From NCBI GenBank assembly GCA_040290295.1, contig PSMW01000004.1, positions 114,511 to 178,510 on the forward strand: 64,000 nucleotides of DNA, in the 5' to 3' direction. Positions within the stretch are counted from its first letter, which is position 1. Each line of letters opens with the position of its first letter. The position numbers were made by a program, and so were the translations under genes. The notes below the pieces were generated by a model. It did not search any database. It saw only the letters and a list, made by a program, of their open reading frames with translations, and was not told where the DNA came from. Of this stretch, positions 50,696 to 60,111 are shown in pieces. The stretch is from CAADGV01 sp040290295. Its GTDB lineage: Bacteria > Bacteroidota > Ignavibacteria > UBA10030 > UBA6906.

Positions 50696-52807
50696 TTATC
50701 CTTCAACCGGTTTTTTGTGTTTCTGTTCCATCTGCATCAGTGCTTTGCGGCTCAGCTTCCATCTGCCTTGATCATCCCTGTCGATGATCATGACGTCGAA
50801 TTCATCTCCGACCTTGACCACGTCGGAGGGTTTGTTGACACGCTTGACGTCGAGTTGTGAGACGTGCACAAGCGCTTCTTTGCCGGGGAGGAATTCGACA
50901 AACGCTCCGAATTCCATCACCTTCGTGACGCGTGCACGATAGACCTTGCCGATTTCGGGAGTGTCGGTCATTCCCTTGATGGCATTGATTGCTTTCTCCG
51001 ACGATTCCTTGGATGTGGCTGCGACGACAACGGTACCGTCTTCCTCGATGTCGATCTCCGCACCGCTTTCTTTGACGATTTGGCGAATCGTCTTGCCGCC
51101 CGGACCAATCACCGCGCCGATCATATCGACGGGAATCTTAATCGTCGTCAGCCGCGGTGCATACAGCGAGAGTTGCGGACGCGGTTTAGGCAAGGCTTCT
51201 TCCATCTTTGCGAGAATGTGCATGCGACCTTCGCGCGCTTGTTCGAGTGCTTCACGCATGATTGCCAGCGAGATCCCGCGAATCTTGATGTCCATTTGAA
51301 ACGCCGTGATGCCGTCCTTTGTACCGGCGACTTTGAAGTCCATATCGCCGAGATGATCCTCGTTACCGAGGATGTCGCTCAGGATCGCCACACGATCACC
51401 CTCTTTCACCAAGCCCATGGCGATTCCGGCAACGGGCTTCTTGATGGGCACGCCGCCATCCATCAACGCGAGCGTGCCTGCACAAACCGTTGCCATCGAT
51501 GAGGAACCGTTGGACTCGAGGATGTCGGACACGATCCGCGTGGTGTACGGGAAATCGTCCTCGCTCGGCATCATGTTCTTGAGTGCGCGTTCGGCGAGAT
51601 TGCCGTGCCCGATTTCTCTGCGTCCCACGCTACCGAGCCGCCCCACTTCACCGACAGAGAACGGCGGAAAGTTGTAGTGCAGCATGAAACGTTTGGTCGT
51701 ATCGGGCATGATGCCGTCGATGATTTGCTCATCGAGCTTCGTGCCGAGCGTCAGCGTGGTGAGGCTCTGTGTTTCGCCGCGCTGGAAGAGTGCCGAACCA
51801 TGGGTGCGCGGGAGCAAGCCAACTTCGATGGAGATCGGGCGGATGTCCTTCAAGCCTCGACCGTCCAAGCGCTTCCCATCGTGCAAGATCATCTCCCGCA
51901 TGGCAACGTACTCCATGTGGTGGAGAATCTCTGCAATGGTCTCGTTCTGCTCGGGGAATCGCTCGGCGAGTGCCGCTTGGACTTCGTCGTAAATCGCCTT
52001 TGTGCGGGCGGCACGCTCCTCTTTGAGGAGAGGCGTGTGTGCCAACTCGATGATTCTGTTCCCAACAATCTCTTGCACTGCCTTGACAAGCTCACTCGTG
52101 TCGGGTTTTTCGGGCGGGAGGCGCTTGTGCCGTCCCACTTCCTTCACCAACTCGATTTGCAACGCGCAGAGTTGTTTGATCGATTCGTGTGCGAACGCGA
52201 GCGCGGCGAGCATATCCTGCTCCGAAATTTCTTTCGCCTCACCTTCCACCATCACGATCGAATCTTCCGTACCAGCAACTGTCACGTCCATATCGCTCTG
52301 CTGCAACTGCGTGTACGTCGGATTGACGATAAACTGTTCGTTGATGCGACCCACACGCACTTCAGCGACGGGCCCGTCGAAGGGGATATCCGAGATGCAT
52401 AGCGCCGCCGAGGCAGCCACAGCGCCGATCGTGTCGCCATCGTGTTCTTGATCCGATGAATAAACGGTCACGATAACCTGCGTTTCGCACTTGAACCACT
52501 CGGGAAACATCGGTCGAATCGGTCGGTCGATGAGACGTGCCGAGAGAATTTCCTTTTCGGTCGGACGCGCTTCACGCTTCAGAAATCCTCCCGGAATCTT
52601 CCCCGCCGACGCCGCCTTTTCCCGATATTCCACTTGGAGCGGGAAGTAGTCGAAACCTTCCTTCTCTTCCTTTGCGGCGACAACGGTGGCAAGCACCATC
52701 GTATCGCCGTAACGCGCCATAACGGCACCGTCGGCTTGCTTAGCAAACCGACCGGTTTCGATCGTAAACGGCTTTCCGCCGATGGTGACTTCTTTTACGA
52801 CGTTCAT
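50696..52807 (-). CDS. pnp: Polyribonucleotide nucleotidyltransferase (PNPase)
   Basis: 703 residues, typical size. It degrades RNA by phosphorolysis in the degradosome. Two RNase PH-like domains are present (ETGRFAKQADGAVMARYGDT; RTHGSALFQRGETQSLTTLT with the phosphate-binding Arg, and GDMDFKVAGTKDGITAFQMD with the catalytic Asp pair). KH domain: VDMIGAVIGPGGKTIRQIV. S1 domain: VYRARVTKVMEFGAFVEFLP. Full-length and intact. It follows rpsO by 30 bp, the conserved rpsO-pnp order. Confidence 0.97.
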   Translation of the reverse strand: MNVVKEVTIGGKPFTIETGRFAKQADGAVMARYGDTMVLATVVAAKEEKEGFDYFPLQVEYREKAASAGKIPGGFLKREARPTEKEILSARLIDRPIRPMFPEWFKCETQVIVTVYSSDQEHDGDTIGAVAASAALCISDIPFDGPVAEVRVGRINEQFIVNPTYTQLQQSDMDVTVAGTEDSIVMVEGEAKEISEQDMLAALAFAHESIKQLCALQIELVKEVGRHKRLPPEKPDTSELVKAVQEIVGNRIIELAHTPLLKEERAARTKAIYDEVQAALAERFPEQNETIAEILHHMEYVAMREMILHDGKRLDGRGLKDIRPISIEVGLLPRTHGSALFQRGETQSLTTLTLGTKLDEQIIDGIMPDTTKRFMLHYNFPPFSVGEVGRLGSVGRREIGHGNLAERALKNMMPSEDDFPYTTRIVSDILESNGSSSMATVCAGTLALMDGGVPIKKPVAGIAMGLVKEGDRVAILSDILGNEDHLGDMDFKVAGTKDGITAFQMDIKIRGISLAIMREALEQAREGRMHILAKMEEALPKPRPQLSLYAPRLTTIKIPVDMIGAVIGPGGKTIRQIVKESGAEIDIEEDGTVVVAATSKESSEKAINAIKGMTDTPEIGKVYRARVTKVMEFGAFVEFLPGKEALVHVSQLDVKRVNKPSDVVKVGDEFDVMIIDRDDQGRWKLSRKALMQMEQKHKKPVEG

Positions 52808-52837
52808 AGTCTCACATCTGTTGTTTGAATAGTGAAC

Positions 52838-53107
52838 TTACTTTCGGATCTGGAGATCAGCAATCAACTTTCGATAACGCTCGACATCTTTTTCTTGTAG
52901 GTAGTCGAGCAAACGGCGTCGCTTGCCGACCATGCGCAGCAAGCCGACACGCGAATGGTGATCTTTCCGATGCTGCTCGAAATGCGGCGCTAGCTCATTG
53001 ATGCGCGCCGTGAGAAGGGCAATCTGCACCTCCGGCGTGCCGGTATCCTTCTCGTTTCTACCGTACTTCTTGATGATCTCTGCCTTTTGCTCCTTGGTTA
53101 AGGCCAT
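52838..53107 (-). CDS. rpsO: 30S ribosomal protein S15
   Basis: 89 residues, identical length to most S15. ALTKEQKAEIIKKYGRNEKD, TGTPEVQIALLTARINELA and HFEQHRKDHHSRVGLLRMVG match S15 closely (16S rRNA helix 20-22 binding). The terminal LQEKDVERYRKLIADLQIR is also typical. Located between ribF and pnp. Confidence 0.98.
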   Translation of the reverse strand: MALTKEQKAEIIKKYGRNEKDTGTPEVQIALLTARINELAPHFEQHRKDHHSRVGLLRMVGKRRRLLDYLQEKDVERYRKLIADLQIRK

Positions 53108-53146
53108 GTAGTATGCTCCTGTGTTGGTCGTACTGTGTTGAACAAA

Positions 53147-54094
53147 TTATCGTTGATGAACAAACTCGTGTATCAGCTTGCGTGACTGTTCGCGATCGGC
53201 GTGGAGTTGAGCCACCAACTCCTGCGCAGAAGCAAACTTCTGCTCGCTACGCAAACGCTTCAGGAACCCCACGGTCATGTTCTTTCCATACAATTCCCCA
53301 TCGAAGTCGAGGATGTGGACTTCCACGGTTTGTTGCAACCCGTCGGTGAGGGTAGGCCTCACCCCAATATTCATCATCCCGAAGTGGTGCTTTCCTTCCA
53401 CTTCGACTGCGACAAGGTACACCCCACGCGCGGGAACCAATTTCTTCAAGCCATGCACATTCAGGTTTGCCGTTGGAAAGCCGATCATCTTGCCACGACC
53501 ATCTCCCGGCACGACCGTACCGCTGAGCGAGTAGTTCCTGCCAAGAAATGCTCGCGCCTTCTCGACCTCCCCTGCCAACAACGCTCGACGGACCTGCGTG
53601 CTGCTGACCACCTCGCCATGCACAGTCAACGGATGAATCGCAACGACCGAGAAGTCGAACTCCTTACCCATTCTCACCAACAGCTCGATCGTCCCCTGAC
53701 GGTCGCGCCCGAACATGTGATCGTACCCGACGACCACCTCGCTGACGCCTGTTCCGTTCACAAGATAGCGCGCGTAAAAGTCTCTCGCACTCTGACGCGA
53801 GAACTCGTAGGTGAAGTGCAAAATGAGTACCAGGTCGATGTGCATTGCCTTGAGTAATGCAATGCGCTCGTCGATCGTCGTCAGCAGATGAATTGGCTCG
53901 GCGTAGTTGCCCACCACTTCTTTGGGATGAGGATCGAAGGTGACAACGACGCTGCGACCCTCTCGCATGCGTGCGCGATGCACGACCTCGCGAATAATTT
54001 CCTGATGCGCAACGTGCACACCATCGAACGTCCCGACGGTGACGACGGAATTTCTCTCCTTCTCGACCTCTTCGATTGAGCGCACGACCCACAT
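53147..54094 (-). CDS. ribF: Bifunctional riboflavin kinase/FAD synthetase
   Basis: 315 residues from the ATG at 54094, just after the truB stop; the upstream open frame overlaps truB and is not used. The N-terminal nucleotidyltransferase domain has VVTVGTFDGVHVAHQEII (HxGH-like) and VVVGYDHMFGRDRQGTIEL. The kinase domain starts about residue 180: GTVVPGDGRGKMIGFPTANL, PARGVYLVAVEVEG and MMNIGVRPTL. It makes FMN and FAD. It lies in the conserved infB-rbfA-truB-ribF-rpsO order. Confidence 0.95.
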   Translation of the reverse strand: MWVVRSIEEVEKERNSVVTVGTFDGVHVAHQEIIREVVHRARMREGRSVVVTFDPHPKEVVGNYAEPIHLLTTIDERIALLKAMHIDLVLILHFTYEFSRQSARDFYARYLVNGTGVSEVVVGYDHMFGRDRQGTIELLVRMGKEFDFSVVAIHPLTVHGEVVSSTQVRRALLAGEVEKARAFLGRNYSLSGTVVPGDGRGKMIGFPTANLNVHGLKKLVPARGVYLVAVEVEGKHHFGMMNIGVRPTLTDGLQQTVEVHILDFDGELYGKNMTVGFLKRLRSEQKFASAQELVAQLHADREQSRKLIHEFVHQR

Positions 54095-54099
54095 ACGAT

Positions 54100-54795
54100 T
54101 CAGTGTGGTCTCCCAGGATTCAGGTGCAACAGGTCTTCGATCGTGAGCGCGTCCGCAACGTGGTAGTTGCCGATGCGCGTCCGACGCAGGCGCACAACGT
54201 GCGCCCCCACCCCCAACGCCTCTCCGATATCGTTGACCAATGAACGAATGTACGTCCCTTTCGAACACACCACCGTCATCGTCACATCCGGCAGTGCTAT
54301 GGTGCGCACGTCGATGCGCTCGATGAACACGTCTCGCTCCTTCCGCGGCACCTCGATGCCTTTGCGCGCATACCGATAGAGCGGCGTGCCAGCAACCTTG
54401 ACCGCGGACCACATCGGCGGCAGTTGCTTCTGTATCCCGACGAATGCGGCGATCGTACTGCGAATCGCCTCCTCGTCCATCCCGCTGAGATCGTGCCGGT
54501 GGATGACGGGCGTTTCCGTGTCGTAACTTTCGGTCTTCTCGCCGAGGCGCATCGTCACGTCGTATTCCTTCTCGAGTTGTTGGAAGGACGAAAGCTCTTT
54601 CGTTTTCCTGCCCGTGCACACAATCAGCAACCCGGTGGCGCTTTTGTCGAGCGTCCCCGCGTGGCCGATACGCTTGATGCGAAAGATGCGCCGCATCTTG
54701 TTCACCACGTCGAACGATGTCCAGTCCGCGGGCTTGTCCACAAGGAAGACCTCGCCTGCTTCAAGGTCGAGATCCTTCCCCGGATTCAGGGTCAT
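54100..54795 (-). CDS. truB: tRNA pseudouridine(55) synthase
   Basis: 231 residues. It isomerises U55 in the tRNA T-loop. The catalytic Asp lies in IGHAGTLDKSATGLLIVCTG. EVFLVDKPADWTSFDVVNKM is the usual start and GTYIRSLVNDIGEALGVGAH the conserved C-terminal motif. A PUA domain is short or missing at this length, as in many bacteria. The start at 54795 overlaps the rbfA end by 35 bp; later starts would cut the N-terminal motif. Confidence 0.95.
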   Translation of the reverse strand: MTLNPGKDLDLEAGEVFLVDKPADWTSFDVVNKMRRIFRIKRIGHAGTLDKSATGLLIVCTGRKTKELSSFQQLEKEYDVTMRLGEKTESYDTETPVIHRHDLSGMDEEAIRSTIAAFVGIQKQLPPMWSAVKVAGTPLYRYARKGIEVPRKERDVFIERIDVRTIALPDVTMTVVCSKGTYIRSLVNDIGEALGVGAHVVRLRRTRIGNYHVADALTIEDLLHLNPGRPH

Positions 54796-55144
54796 GCAGA
54801 TCTCCGCTCGAGTGGATTTTTTTCATGAGCTGGTTGATCCTATCCACCTCATCCATTGTTGTGTCGTGATAGAATTGTAGCGCGGGTGCAAACTTCAAGC
54901 GCACGCGATGTGCAACCTCGCCGCGAATGTGTTGCTTCTGTTCCTCAAGCATCGCCATTGTTTTGGACTGTTTCTCCGAGGAACCGAAGACGCTGAAATA
55001 GACTTTCGCGATCTTCAAGTCCGGCGAGACGCGTACCTCCGTTACGGTGATGAACCCGTACTCCGTGCTACTGTACTCACGCAGGATGATGGCGCCAATT
55101 TCGTGTTTGATGAGCGAAGCGACGCGCTCTGTTCGTATCGACAT
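54761..55144 (-). CDS. rbfA: Ribosome-binding factor A
   Basis: 127 residues from the ATG at 55144, which overlaps the infB stop (TAATG) and follows AAAGGGAAA. The longer upstream frame lies inside infB and is not used. KH-type fold: IRTERVASLIKHEIGAIILR, FITVTEVRVSPDLKIAKVYF and HRVRLKFAPALQFYHDTTMD. It helps late 16S rRNA maturation. A charged tail (PESGEGSRP) overlaps the truB start. Confidence 0.94.
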   Translation of the reverse strand: MSIRTERVASLIKHEIGAIILREYSSTEYGFITVTEVRVSPDLKIAKVYFSVFGSSEKQSKTMAMLEEQKQHIRGEVAHRVRLKFAPALQFYHDTTMDEVDRINQLMKKIHSSGDLHDPESGEGSRP

Positions 55145-57909
55145 TAGAGTTTCCCTTTCACTTCGACGATGCGGAACGCTTCGATGATATCCCCTACTTT
55201 GATGTCGTTGAAGCCGTCCAGTCCGATGCCGCACTCGAATCCCGCTTCCACCTCACGCACATCTTCCTTAAAGCGCTTGAGGGAGGCGATGTTCCCTTCG
55301 AAAATCTGGATCCCGTCCCGCAGGAGGCGTACTTTGTTGTTGCGCACAATCTTCCCGTCCTGCACGAAGCAACCGGCAACGTTGCCTACTTTGGGCACTT
55401 TGAAGACTTCGCGTACCTCGACGGTTGCAGTCACTTCCTCTTTCGTTTCGGGAGCGAGCAGACCTTCGAGGGCGTGGCGCACATCGTTGATCGCATCGTA
55501 GATGATGTTGTAGGTGCGGATATCGACTTTCTCCTTTTCTGCCAAACGTCGCGCGTTCAAGTTCGGACGAACACGGAAGCCGATAATGACTGCGCTCGAT
55601 GCAGTCGCCAGCGTCACGTCCGATTCCGAAATGCTGCCGACGCCTTTGTGGATCACACGCACCTTGACCTCTTGATGGTCGAGCCTCATGAGTGAATCCG
55701 AGAGAGCTTCGACCGACCCATCCACATCACCTTTGACAATGACGTTGAGTTCTTTGACTTGACCTTGTTTAATCTGCTCGGAGATGTCGTCGAGTGTGGT
55801 CAAGCGAATCTGGCGGAAGTCCTGTTCCCGCTTCAGTTGTTGTCGTCGCAAACTGATTTCCCGTGCAACACGATCCGACTCCGTCACGACGAAGGAATCA
55901 CCCGCTTGAGGTATGCCGTCTAATCCCGTCAATTGAACAGGCGTCGAAGGACCGGCAGCTTCCACACGATTGCCGCGCTCGTCGAACATTGCTCGCACCT
56001 TGCCCGAATAAATACCGGCGAGGAATGGATCGCCAACACGCAGTGTCCCCTTCTGCACAAGAACGGTTGCGGTGATCCCCTTGCCTTTATCGAGCTGTGC
56101 TTCGATGACCGTCCCAACCGCGCGTCGGTTTGGATTGGCTTTCAGGTCGAGCACCTCAGCTTCCAGCACAATCTTCTCCAACAACACATCGACGTTCTTG
56201 CCGGTGCGCGCGGACAGTTCAACACTCTGATACTTGCCGCCCCACTCTTCGACCAAGATATTCTTCTCGGCAAGTTGCTGACGAATGCGATCGGGATTCG
56301 CGTCGGGCTTGTCGATCTTGTTGATGGCGATGATGATCGGCACTCCCGCTGCCTGTGCATGGCTGATTGCTTCGAGCGTCTGAGGCATCACGCTGTCGTT
56401 GGCAGCGATGACCAGCACGACAATGTCTGTCACTTTTGCCCCGCGCGCACGCATAGCAGTGAAGGCTTCATGACCCGGCGTATCCAAGAACGTGATGCGA
56501 TTGCCCGTTGGGGTTGTCACTTCGTATGCGCCGATGTGCTGCGTTATGCCGCCGGCTTCTCCCGCAACGACGTTCGATCGACGAATATAGTCCAGCAACG
56601 ACGTCTTGCCGTGATCGACGTGTCCCATGATCGTAACCACCGGAGGCCGGCGCTGCAAGGTTTCAGGCGGATCCTCCTGATCTTGTAGAACCTCTTCTTC
56701 TGTGATCTCGTCGTAGAAGCTGATCTCATACCCGAATTCATCGGCTACCAGCGTGATCGTGTCTTTGTCCAAGCGCTGATTGATCGACACCATCATACCC
56801 AATTCGATACACTTCTTGATGACGTCCGCGACATTCACCTGCATCAAGTTCGCCAGATCGTTGACCGACACGAACTGCGTGACGCGCAGTTTACCTTTCT
56901 CGCGCTCTGCTTGCTCGAGCATGCGCTGTTCTTCCTCTTCTCTCTCCTTTCTCTTGCGCTTCTTGAAGGTTGCGCGACTGACCGAAGGGGCATCTTCCAT
57001 TGCGGCGAACGTTCGGCGTATGGCATCTTTCACTTCCGCCTGGTCGATCTCTTTGTGGCGCAGCTTCTTCTTCTTTTTCTTCTTGCGATCGAGCAAATCG
57101 ACCTCGACGGTAGCGCCCGGCGTTTCCGCTTCGCGCAGCTTCTTCTTCTTTTTCTTTTTCTTGTGAAGCTCTTCTTCTGTCTCGACCAGCACGCTTCTCG
57201 GTTCTTCCGTCTCGACGGGCGTCGCCTTCTCTGTCGCCTTTTTCTTCGGTGATTTTTTTGGTGTCAGATCGATCTTTCCCTTCACCGTCAGCCCGATCTT
57301 TGTTCGGCGCTCTTTCTCTAACGGTGAAAGGTACTTTTCCTCTTTTTCCTTTTGTTCTACCAGTTCTTGTATGACAGGCTCCGCTGCGGGCGACGGTGCT
57401 TGTCCTTCGGTGATCACGAGAGCTTCAGGCGGACCCACCGGTTGTTCTGCGGGGGGAGAGACTTCTGCACCAGTTTGTGGTTGCGGCTCAGGTACTTTCA
57501 CTTCAATTGGCAGAGGTTGAGCGGCTGCTTGCTTCTCGTCCGCAGGCCCTTGTACAACAACCGGTGCAGGGCCAGGCGTAACCGGCGGAGGAGGCGCCGC
57601 AACGCGGGGCGTTACGCGCGTTGCGGGTGCCACAGGCGGCGCTACAGGTGAAGGCTCTTCTGGTTTCTTGTCTACCTTCTTCTTGCTTTCGCGCAGCGCG
57701 CTCAGCTTGCGCTGATGTTTTTCAGCAACATCCTTTTCTTTCTTGAAATGGATGAGGATATCCTTCATCATCTGTTCGTCAACAGATGACATGTGGCCCT
57801 TGACTTCGTAGCCTTTCTTTCTCAGAAACGCAACGAGCGTTTCGTGAGAAACATTCAGCTCTGCCGCAAGCTTGTAAATCTTTGGTTTCTTTTCGACTGT
57901 TTCAGCCAT
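55144..57909 (-). CDS. infB: Translation initiation factor IF-2
   Basis: 921 residues. It brings initiator tRNA to the 30S subunit using GTP. The N-terminal IF2_N motif is KIYKLAAELNVSHETLVAFL. A long, low-complexity Pro/Ala/Lys-rich stretch (about 70-330, with Lys runs such as KKKKKKKL) precedes a second N-domain. G1 is IMGHVDHGKTSLLDYIR (about residue 430), with DTPGHEAFTAMRARG, NKIDKPDANPDRIRQ and SARTGKNV. C-terminal domains II-IV end VGDIIEAFRIVEVKGKL. In the standard nusA-infB-rbfA order, 46 bp after nusA. Confidence 0.97.
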   Translation of the reverse strand: MAETVEKKPKIYKLAAELNVSHETLVAFLRKKGYEVKGHMSSVDEQMMKDILIHFKKEKDVAEKHQRKLSALRESKKKVDKKPEEPSPVAPPVAPATRVTPRVAAPPPPVTPGPAPVVVQGPADEKQAAAQPLPIEVKVPEPQPQTGAEVSPPAEQPVGPPEALVITEGQAPSPAAEPVIQELVEQKEKEEKYLSPLEKERRTKIGLTVKGKIDLTPKKSPKKKATEKATPVETEEPRSVLVETEEELHKKKKKKKKLREAETPGATVEVDLLDRKKKKKKKLRHKEIDQAEVKDAIRRTFAAMEDAPSVSRATFKKRKRKEREEEEQRMLEQAEREKGKLRVTQFVSVNDLANLMQVNVADVIKKCIELGMMVSINQRLDKDTITLVADEFGYEISFYDEITEEEVLQDQEDPPETLQRRPPVVTIMGHVDHGKTSLLDYIRRSNVVAGEAGGITQHIGAYEVTTPTGNRITFLDTPGHEAFTAMRARGAKVTDIVVLVIAANDSVMPQTLEAISHAQAAGVPIIIAINKIDKPDANPDRIRQQLAEKNILVEEWGGKYQSVELSARTGKNVDVLLEKIVLEAEVLDLKANPNRRAVGTVIEAQLDKGKGITATVLVQKGTLRVGDPFLAGIYSGKVRAMFDERGNRVEAAGPSTPVQLTGLDGIPQAGDSFVVTESDRVAREISLRRQQLKREQDFRQIRLTTLDDISEQIKQGQVKELNVIVKGDVDGSVEALSDSLMRLDHQEVKVRVIHKGVGSISESDVTLATASSAVIIGFRVRPNLNARRLAEKEKVDIRTYNIIYDAINDVRHALEGLLAPETKEEVTATVEVREVFKVPKVGNVAGCFVQDGKIVRNNKVRLLRDGIQIFEGNIASLKRFKEDVREVEAGFECGIGLDGFNDIKVGDIIEAFRIVEVKGKL

Positions 57910-57955
57910 CGTTTTCCTTTACTCGAGCGTCATCGGGACTGTTTTGCCGTCAGCA

Positions 57956-59383
57956 CTATTTCGTTTCCGTCGCATCCTCCGATGTTGGCTTCTGTGTTGG
58001 CTCCATCTCCTCTTCAGCCGATTGCTGAGGGGATGGCGCCTCTTGCTCGGCTCTTGTCTCTTCGCCATTCTCTTCCTCCTCTTCGTCTTCCTCCGTGGCT
58101 CCTTGGGTTTCTTCTTCCTCCTCCTCGTCTTCTTCTTCCTCCTCTTCCTCTACTTCCGCTTCTTCCAACTCATGTTGAATCTTCGCGCGAAGCTCGCGGA
58201 CCTTGTCCTCCGTCATGCCCTCGATTTCGAGCAGCGTATCCATCTTGGCATTAAGGACGTCGGCTGCGGTCTCCATACCTTTCTCGATCAGTTGGGCGTA
58301 AAGCGCTTCGCCGAGTTCCTCTTTGATATCGGCAAGGTCCATATCGTATTCTTCCTCGCCGCTCTCTTTGATGAGCGTGATCTCGTAGCCGGTCAGTTTC
58401 GAGGCGAGCCGAATGTTCTGTCCGTTCCGCCCGATCGCCAGAGACACTTGATCCTGCGAGACGACAACGTTCGCACGTTTGGTGTGCGGGTCCACCTCGA
58501 TACTCTTCAGCTTCGCCGGGGCGAGCGCACGCTGGATGAACACCGCCGGCTCGTCGCTGTAGTTAATGACGTCGATGTTTTCATTGTTCAGCTCACGCAC
58601 GATCGTGTGAATGCGGACTCCCTTCATGCCCACGCATGCACCAACCGCATCGATCCGATCGTCGTGCGATTCAACGGCAACTTTTGCGCGCTCACCGGGT
58701 TCACGAGCAATCGCCCTGATCTCGATGATCCCGTCGAAGATCTCCGGTATCTCCATCTCGAAGAGTTTGATGAGGAACTGCGGATCGGCTCGTGAGACGA
58801 CGACAACCGGGTTATTGCCGTCCTTCCGCACCTCCTTGATAACCGCTCGGATGCTCTCCCCTTTCTTGTACTTCTCCCTTGGGATTTGTTCTCGCTTAGG
58901 AAGGACAAGCTCGTTACGATTGTGGTTGATGAGTATATCGCCCCGAATTTGGTAAATCTCACCCACCACAATTTCGCCGATGGAGCTGCTGTACTCATTG
59001 AAGATATTTTCGCGCTCGACCTCTTTTATCTTCTGATTCAAGATCTGTTTGGCGCTAACCACCAATCGGCGACCAAAAGAGGAGAGAGGGATGACCTCCG
59101 CATACTCATCCCCAATATCCAGATCTTCTCCCGACAGTTCACGCGCAGTCGCCACGTCGATTTGCGTTGCGGGGTTCTCGACCTTTTCCACAACTTCCCG
59201 CATCAAAAAGATCTCGATATCCCCCTTCTCCGTGTTGAACACGACGGAGAATTTTGCGTCCTGCCCGTACTTCTTCTTCACCATCATCGAGAACACTTCC
59301 TCGATGATGCCGACGAGCATATCTTTATCAATCCCTTTGTCGCGTGCTATAGATGAGAAGGATTCGACAATCTCGGAATTCAT
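57956..59383 (-). CDS. nusA: Transcription termination/antitermination protein NusA, acidic C-terminal tail
   Basis: 475 residues. The ATG at 59383 is preceded by GGAGG; a GTG four codons upstream is less likely. N-terminal RNAP-binding domain (EIVESFSSIARDKGIDKDML), S1 domain (EIVVGEIYQIRGDILINHN), KH1 (GACVGMKGVRIHTIVRELN) and KH2 (VVSQDQVSLAIGRNGQNIRL) are all present. A single helix-hairpin-helix (LLEIEGMTEDKVRELRAKI) is followed by a very acidic tail (from about residue 406; EEEEEEEDEEEEEETQGA). It is encoded directly after rimP, as usual. Confidence 0.96.
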   Translation of the reverse strand: MNSEIVESFSSIARDKGIDKDMLVGIIEEVFSMMVKKKYGQDAKFSVVFNTEKGDIEIFLMREVVEKVENPATQIDVATARELSGEDLDIGDEYAEVIPLSSFGRRLVVSAKQILNQKIKEVERENIFNEYSSSIGEIVVGEIYQIRGDILINHNRNELVLPKREQIPREKYKKGESIRAVIKEVRKDGNNPVVVVSRADPQFLIKLFEMEIPEIFDGIIEIRAIAREPGERAKVAVESHDDRIDAVGACVGMKGVRIHTIVRELNNENIDVINYSDEPAVFIQRALAPAKLKSIEVDPHTKRANVVVSQDQVSLAIGRNGQNIRLASKLTGYEITLIKESGEEEYDMDLADIKEELGEALYAQLIEKGMETAADVLNAKMDTLLEIEGMTEDKVRELRAKIQHELEEAEVEEEEEEEDEEEEEETQGATEEDEEEEENGEETRAEQEAPSPQQSAEEEMEPTQKPTSEDATETK

Positions 59384-59419
59384 TCCTGCCTCCACAAAAA
59401 AATAAATTTTCTACTGCCT

Positions 59420-59854
59420 CTACCAAGGCGCTTTCACGATTGCGCTCTCGATGACGGCAAAGGCGATTTCCTGTTCGCCGTTTGCTGATGCCAGTGTGAT
59501 CGTCTCTTGCCCCACAGCCCTCAGCGTTCCTTGCAGTTCACCCTCAGGCGATTTCACCAGCAACGTACGACCGACGTGTTTCTGGTACTGCCACGGATAC
59601 ATCAGAGACCTCTCGATACCGGGAGATGAAACCACCAACGTGTACGTGGCGGCAAACCCTTCGAGCGCATTCAGCACTTTACCAACATCTCGGCTGATTG
59701 CCGTGCACAGATCGCTCGTGACACCTTCCACGGAGTCAACGAACACCTCTACCACCGGTCGGTTGTGCTTGCCTCTCACCACCACCTCTAACAGGTGAGC
59801 GCCATGGCGTTCGCAGCACGGTGCTACAAGTGGCGCTAACTCTTGGCTCAGCAT
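59420..59854 (-). CDS. rimP: Ribosome maturation factor RimP
   Basis: 144 residues from the ATG at 59854 (a TTG at 59860 is alternative). It helps 30S assembly. The N-terminal domain has HGAHLLEVVVRGKHNRPVVE and VFVDSVEGVTSDLCTAISRD. YTLVVSSPGIERSLMYPWQY is the usual RimP signature (EVSSPGxxRPL). It is the first gene of the rimP-nusA-infB transcription unit, 36 bp before nusA. The weak ribosome site leaves the start open. Confidence 0.92.
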   Translation of the reverse strand: MLSQELAPLVAPCCERHGAHLLEVVVRGKHNRPVVEVFVDSVEGVTSDLCTAISRDVGKVLNALEGFAATYTLVVSSPGIERSLMYPWQYQKHVGRTLLVKSPEGELQGTLRAVGQETITLASANGEQEIAFAVIESAIVKAPW

Positions 59855-59890
59855 TATCAATGGCTTACAATGGTTGCACTCGACTCAAAC

Positions 59891-59912
59891 AAAAATAGCC
59901 CGAAACGGGCTA
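59891..59912 (-). terminator. Rho-independent terminator or leader attenuator upstream of rimP
   Basis: A 7-bp GC-rich stem (TAGCCCG at 59896-59902, loop AAA, CGGGCTA at 59906-59912), followed on the minus strand by TTTTTGTTT. It lies about 42 bp before the rimP ATG. It could end transcription from the DsrE-like gene upstream or act in the leader of the rimP-nusA operon. Confidence 0.8.
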
Positions 59913-60111
59913 CTTCTGGGGCACTTCAAGATACAAAGATGCGGAGCGAGATGCAAGCCTCGCGATCAGACTTCGTTGGGTAAGGTGGGATCAACAGAGG
60001 CGTCAAGAAGATATGCATGCAGAGCGCTTGTGCGTTCTCGCAGTTTCTCTCTCTCTGCAAAGGCACCGGCGGATATCCTTTACGAGCAACGAGCAGTACC
60101 GTGCACAAATG

